7,864 nt of DNA, taken from NCBI GenBank assembly GCA_937968025.1, contig CALBSL010000200.1, forward strand, positions 1 through 7,864, in the 5' to 3' direction. How positions within the stretch are numbered: the stretch's first letter is position 1; every line of letters starts with the position of its first letter. The position numbers and the translations under genes were made by a program. Below the pieces are notes generated by a model that searched no databases, was not told the origin of the DNA, and worked only from the letters and a program-made list of their open reading frames with translations. This DNA comes from an uncultured bacterium. Lineage in GTDB: Bacteria > Patescibacteriota > Patescibacteriia > 2-12-FULL-60-25. Below, in pieces: positions 5,291 through 7,864 of the stretch.

Positions 5291-6334
5291 TCATCCGCTA
5301 GGCGTGGATTTTACTCTCGGAATCTTCCCTCCATAGTTTCTACGCATCAGAAAAGACGTTGCCCCGTACGTCAACAATGCCCCGTACAGATCCGTATTGA
5401 AGAGTGCTGATGATTCCAACGCGCGCGACAATCCACGCAACATTCTAAAGGAACGACTGCGCGTTTCTTGCTGCTTCTCCTCAGCGGTAAGCATGGTGCT
5501 CTTTTTATAGATCTCTCGTATAAGGTCAATGCCGATCCTTTTCGAGATTTCCTGCAGCCATTCAACCGCACGAAGAGTAGCGTCACGCTCAAGAATAAGC
5601 CCCGGTAATTCATAAATCCTATCCGCCTGCTTCCGGCGCTCATCGAGCAACGCAAGTTCTTGTTCGCACGCTTCTGATAGCGCTTCTAACCGCTCCATGC
5701 GCTGCTCGAGAGCGAAACGTTCTTCCGTCGACAAGTTTCTGGACTTAGCTTCACGGGCGAGCGCTTCGTATTCGCGGAACAGGGAACGCTCCTCGCGCTC
5801 TAAGGCCTTCGTTCTTTCTACGTCTTGCTCGGTAAGCGGTGCCTCCACCCCTTCTACAAGAGCAGAAATCGACTGTGCCGCCTCTGGAGTTCGCTCGTGG
5901 CTTATCGTGCCTAATTGTTGGAAGGCGGGAACAAGCGACTGGGCCGCATGCCCTAACTCATGCAACAACACTCCAAACGCACGAACCGTATCTAACGGAG
6001 GCGCCAGAACCACCCGTCCGCCTTCCAACTCAATATGCGCATAGTTCTCTGCTGTTGCCAGAAAAATAGAAACGTCCCTAGAACGTGTTAGCTGAAGAAT
6101 ATCCACTTCCCCATCCGCAAGATTTGGTCCCATGAGAACAGCCCTCCTAAGCCGAAACACCTCTGAGGTTGGAAGGACGAGCTCTTGCAACCGCTCGTCC
6201 ATTTCCGCGCGCTCAAGTTCAACCGACATCACGGCGATACTTTCCCCCTCAGCACTGAAATAGGTGTACCGCTTCTGGATGATTTCGAATTGTGCCCGTG
6301 GGAGCGCTTCGGTGAAAGATCGGTCGAAAGACAT
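5291..6334 (-). CDS. HExxH zinc metallopeptidase-like protein with coiled-coil insert
   Basis: This 347-residue protein has no signal peptide and no clear membrane helix. The zinc-peptidase motif LLHELGHAAQS lies at 123-133 (HELGH 125-129). A plausible third zinc ligand is the glutamate of LERDATLRAVEWL (E249 within 248-260), an ExxA arrangement typical of gluzincin-type peptidases. Between them, residues ~165-240 are highly charged and rich in Glu, Arg, Leu and Ala, and probably form an antiparallel coiled coil. The N-terminal ~110 residues include a short beta-rich part (GGRVVLAPPLD) before the active-site helix. The C-terminal ~90 residues are helical. I do not recognise a named family. 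Cytoplasmic proteolysis of a specific partner is inferred, and the domain could also be catalytically inactive. The ATG at 6332-6334 has no Shine-Dalgarno sequence. The PP2C gene follows after 36 bases. The gene ends in TGA. Confidence 0.75.
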   Translation of the reverse strand: MSFDRSFTEALPRAQFEIIQKRYTYFSAEGESIAVMSVELERAEMDERLQELVLPTSEVFRLRRAVLMGPNLADGEVDILQLTRSRDVSIFLATAENYAHIELEGGRVVLAPPLDTVRAFGVLLHELGHAAQSLVPAFQQLGTISHERTPEAAQSISALVEGVEAPLTEQDVERTKALEREERSLFREYEALAREAKSRNLSTEERFALEQRMERLEALSEACEQELALLDERRKQADRIYELPGLILERDATLRAVEWLQEISKRIGIDLIREIYKKSTMLTAEEKQQETRSRSFRMLRGLSRALESSALFNTDLYGALLTYGATSFLMRRNYGGKIPRVKSTPSG

Positions 6335-6347
6335 ACTGCTATCAGGA

Positions 6348-6353
6348 AGTTTA
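6348..6353 (-). promoter_or_regulatory. Weak candidate -10 for the metallopeptidase gene
   Basis: The minus strand reads TAAACT, ending 13 bases before the ATG, a spacing like that of the other starts here. The hexamer has two mismatches, and the best -35 at 17-base spacing is only TAGATC, so the call is weak. Confidence 0.2.
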
Positions 6354-6390
6354 CCCGAGACAACCCAACAGATCTACTCTACTTCCCATA

Positions 6391-6424
6391 CAAAACAAAA
6401 GAGCCGCATCCACGAGAGACGCGG
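6391..6424 (-). terminator. Terminator-like hairpin upstream of the metallopeptidase gene
   Basis: On the minus strand CCGCGTC (6424-6418) pairs with GATGCGG (6410-6404) over seven positions including one G-T wobble, with a 7-base loop. After three bases (CTC), a T-rich run TTTTGTTTTG follows (6400-6391). It lies 57 bases before the metallopeptidase ATG. It cannot be the main terminator of the gene at the right edge, which has its own at 6647-6671. It could end a small RNA or attenuate a leader of the metallopeptidase gene. Confidence 0.45.
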
Positions 6425-6646
6425 GCCGTACAGCCAGATGCACCGCATACCGATATCTTCCGCGCCCAAATCCTGCACTAAACCCAACCCAAACAACCTC
6501 ACTACGAGCTCTAAAGATCTGACCAGTCATCCGAATACCGTTTCCTCAGACCCGCTAAACAACCCTCGCAAGCCTTCTTGAGAAAGCTTCGTAAAGATGG
6601 CGCATCGCACAACATCACTTGTACACAATCAGGAATCACACCAATG
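6425..6646 (-). other. Intergenic stretch without a supported gene; possible small RNA or leader
   Basis: About 220 bases lie between two minus-strand terminator-like hairpins, and no protein here resembles anything. The minus strand is G/T-rich. It holds an imperfect hairpin at 6570-6589, where AAGCTTTC pairs with GAAGGCTT around a 4-base loop with one T-G wobble. I found no tRNA T-loop signature and no convincing promoter. A small RNA ending at the 6391-6424 hairpin, or an attenuated mRNA leader, are the two readings that fit. Confidence 0.25.
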
Positions 6647-6671
6647 AAAAAACGACCCTTTCTAGGGGTCG
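6647..6671 (-). terminator. Intrinsic terminator of the right-edge gene
   Basis: On the minus strand CGACCCCT (6671-6664) pairs with AAGGGTCG (6660-6653) over eight positions including one wobble, with a 3-base loop. Six T residues follow directly (6652-6647). It starts 25 bases after the TAG stop at 6696-6698, exactly where a terminator for that gene is expected. Confidence 0.85.
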
Positions 6672-6695
6672 CTGAGATTAGATACCGGGCGTGAA

Positions 6696-7864
6696 CTACA
6701 CCACCCTCATGAGAAAGATGTGCCGCCCAGCTACGCCGTAGTAACGAAGCTCGCTAGGATGCCAAGGCTCATCTGCCTCAAAGAACAGGTTTGACACCAG
6801 GTCAAAGCTCCCCGCTTGCAACTTGCCATCCACCACCCAGCCACGCTTCTGGTGACGCCGCTTCGCGACATAGGCAAGTCGCTGATCAGGCAGCAGCGTG
6901 AACTTGGCGTCATCCTCGACACAGGGGTAGAGCTGAGGAAGCTCCCCCTTGAGGCAAAAGTTTTCGCCCCACTCATAGATGCTCGTTCTGCCGCTGGAGG
7001 CCGTAACCAGCAACCGAGCACTCGTCATGGACTGACCCATGAACACAACGCCTGCGCATTGGGCATCGTACGGGAGATGCAGGGACTGGTCGCGATTCAA
7101 AACCGTGAGCGACGACAACGAACCCGAAACGCCCGTCGTCGCAGCGATGATGCCATCGCTCGGCGAAAGCCAGAACCCCTTGTACCCGCCCGTAATCGGC
7201 TCCTTGAACATCGTCGTCGCATCGGATACGCCAGCCTCCGTCAGCAGGCTACGCAGAGCGAATTGCAGTGGAAAAGGTTCCTGCGCAGCGTTGTACTCGC
7301 AGCGCCCGAACACGAACTGATCTCCAGCCAACCACGCGCACGCTTTTACGCCCCGCGTTGCGAAAGACCGCATTCCGATACACAACCACCCTTCACGCTC
7401 AGCATCAAGCTGCGCCGCAGGGACCAGGTCCGCATCGGAAATCATGCTCCTCCGACTCACCATCGTCACCGGGTATCCTGCTCGATTCAGCCCCAGAAAA
7501 CGTGCGCGGCAGCCGAGTAACGACCCCTTTTCCTCGCTCTTCAGTCGAAAGATTGAGGGAGCCAAGGGCTTATAGAAGCAGAGATCCTGTCCATTGCTGG
7601 TCAGGACGTAGCACCCACCTCCCTCTTGACTCACGATATCCATCACCGGGTCATCGTCGAGCTGCTCTCGATTGTCTCCGAGCCAGTCGGGCACATACCA
7701 CGATTGCACGCAGCCGTGGGGCATCAGGGGACCATCGGGACGCTTGGTGAAGCGTGCGAGTTGATCGGGCGTGATCGGACTATTGCTCGCCGCCATCTGC
7801 TCGTGAGTCAGGGAGCGATCGATGGCGGCGGCGAGCGGCTGCTGGTTTCCTCGGCCACAGACCC
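6696..7864 (-). CDS. Unrecognised protein, possibly beta-propeller-like; 5' end outside the window
   Basis: The reading frame is open from the window edge to a TAG at 6696-6698, giving at least 388 residues. An ATG at 7794-7796 would give 366 residues. The 22 codons upstream of it stay open and read as ordinary protein (ending DRSLTHEQ), and no -10 or Shine-Dalgarno sequence is visible there, so I infer that the start lies beyond the window. No catalytic motif, signal peptide or membrane helix is seen. The sequence is beta-rich with many Gly, Trp and Tyr residues and recurring blade-like stretches (GCYVLTSNGQDLCFYKP, GYKGFWLSPSDGIIAATTG, RLLVTASSGRTSIYEW). The C-terminal part (LAYVAKRRHQKRGWVVDGK, then SFDLVSNLFF) resembles the variable beta-propeller repeats common in uncultured bacteria. 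This fold is an inference, and no function can be assigned. A strong terminator follows the gene. Confidence 0.75.
   Translation of the reverse strand, partial: VCGRGNQQPLAAAIDRSLTHEQMAASNSPITPDQLARFTKRPDGPLMPHGCVQSWYVPDWLGDNREQLDDDPVMDIVSQEGGGCYVLTSNGQDLCFYKPLAPSIFRLKSEEKGSLLGCRARFLGLNRAGYPVTMVSRRSMISDADLVPAAQLDAEREGWLCIGMRSFATRGVKACAWLAGDQFVFGRCEYNAAQEPFPLQFALRSLLTEAGVSDATTMFKEPITGGYKGFWLSPSDGIIAATTGVSGSLSSLTVLNRDQSLHLPYDAQCAGVVFMGQSMTSARLLVTASSGRTSIYEWGENFCLKGELPQLYPCVEDDAKFTLLPDQRLAYVAKRRHQKRGWVVDGKLQAGSFDLVSNLFFEADEPWHPSELRYYGVAGRHIFLMRVV

Noticed and set aside
5291..5293. UGA read as glycine (as in some Gracilibacteria/Absconditabacteria)
   Set aside because: The only relevant UGA ends the metallopeptidase just before the PP2C promoter and gene. 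None of the recognised genes contains an in-frame UGA. The standard bacterial code fits, though one codon is limited evidence.
6264..6581. 105-residue plus-strand open frame in the gap upstream of the metallopeptidase
   Set aside because: It begins antisense inside the metallopeptidase gene, is Ser/Pro/Asn-rich without any domain, and has no promoter or ribosome binding site.

Overview
The window reads as one end of an assembled contig from an uncultured bacterium. The first 49 bases are not biological: they are an Illumina TruSeq i5 adapter carrying an 8-base index, so genomic sequence starts at position 50. Genes are compact and base composition is moderate. Stops are TAG, TAA and TGA, and no start codon has a clear Shine-Dalgarno sequence. 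Together with rplK standing alone without rplA, and several small-genome style accessory proteins, this suggests a member of the Patescibacteria (Candidate Phyla Radiation). That is an inference, because no 16S rRNA or lineage marker other than uL11 is present.

Left part (50-2275, minus strand): an ABC exporter half-transporter of 585 residues, followed 52 bases downstream by a HIT-family nucleotide hydrolase/transferase whose 3' end is cut by the contig end and artificially extended into the adapter. Middle (2276-3043, plus strand): a divergent intergenic region with a good sigma70-type promoter, then a roughly 210-base structured leader, rplK (uL11) and an intrinsic terminator. The leader contains two hairpins with complementary loops (a possible kissing interaction) and a 13-bp long-range stem that ends 13 bases before the rplK start. 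It is the most interesting regulatory element here.

Next (3087-4028, plus strand) is an exported surface protein. It has a lipobox-like signal peptide, a beta-sandwich-like region, calcium-binding thrombospondin-type-3-like repeats, a Pro/Thr-rich stalk and a C-terminal membrane helix. It converges on, and shares its stop-codon bases with, a minus-strand PP2C-family protein phosphatase (4025-5254). Upstream of the phosphatase on the same strand is a HELGH zinc metallopeptidase-like protein with a long charged coiled-coil insert (5291-6334). A 360-base gap upstream of it holds two terminator-like hairpins on the minus strand, and possibly a small RNA or attenuated leader. The right edge (6696-7864, minus) is the C-terminal part of an unrecognised, probably beta-propeller-like protein that runs off the window.

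Functionally the window is a set of short transcription units rather than one pathway. Several starts have a -10-like hexamer 6-15 bases upstream, which implies leaderless or nearly leaderless mRNAs. The long rplK leader is the clear exception. The phosphatase and metallopeptidase pair is the most plausible functional association, but no target can be named from sequence.
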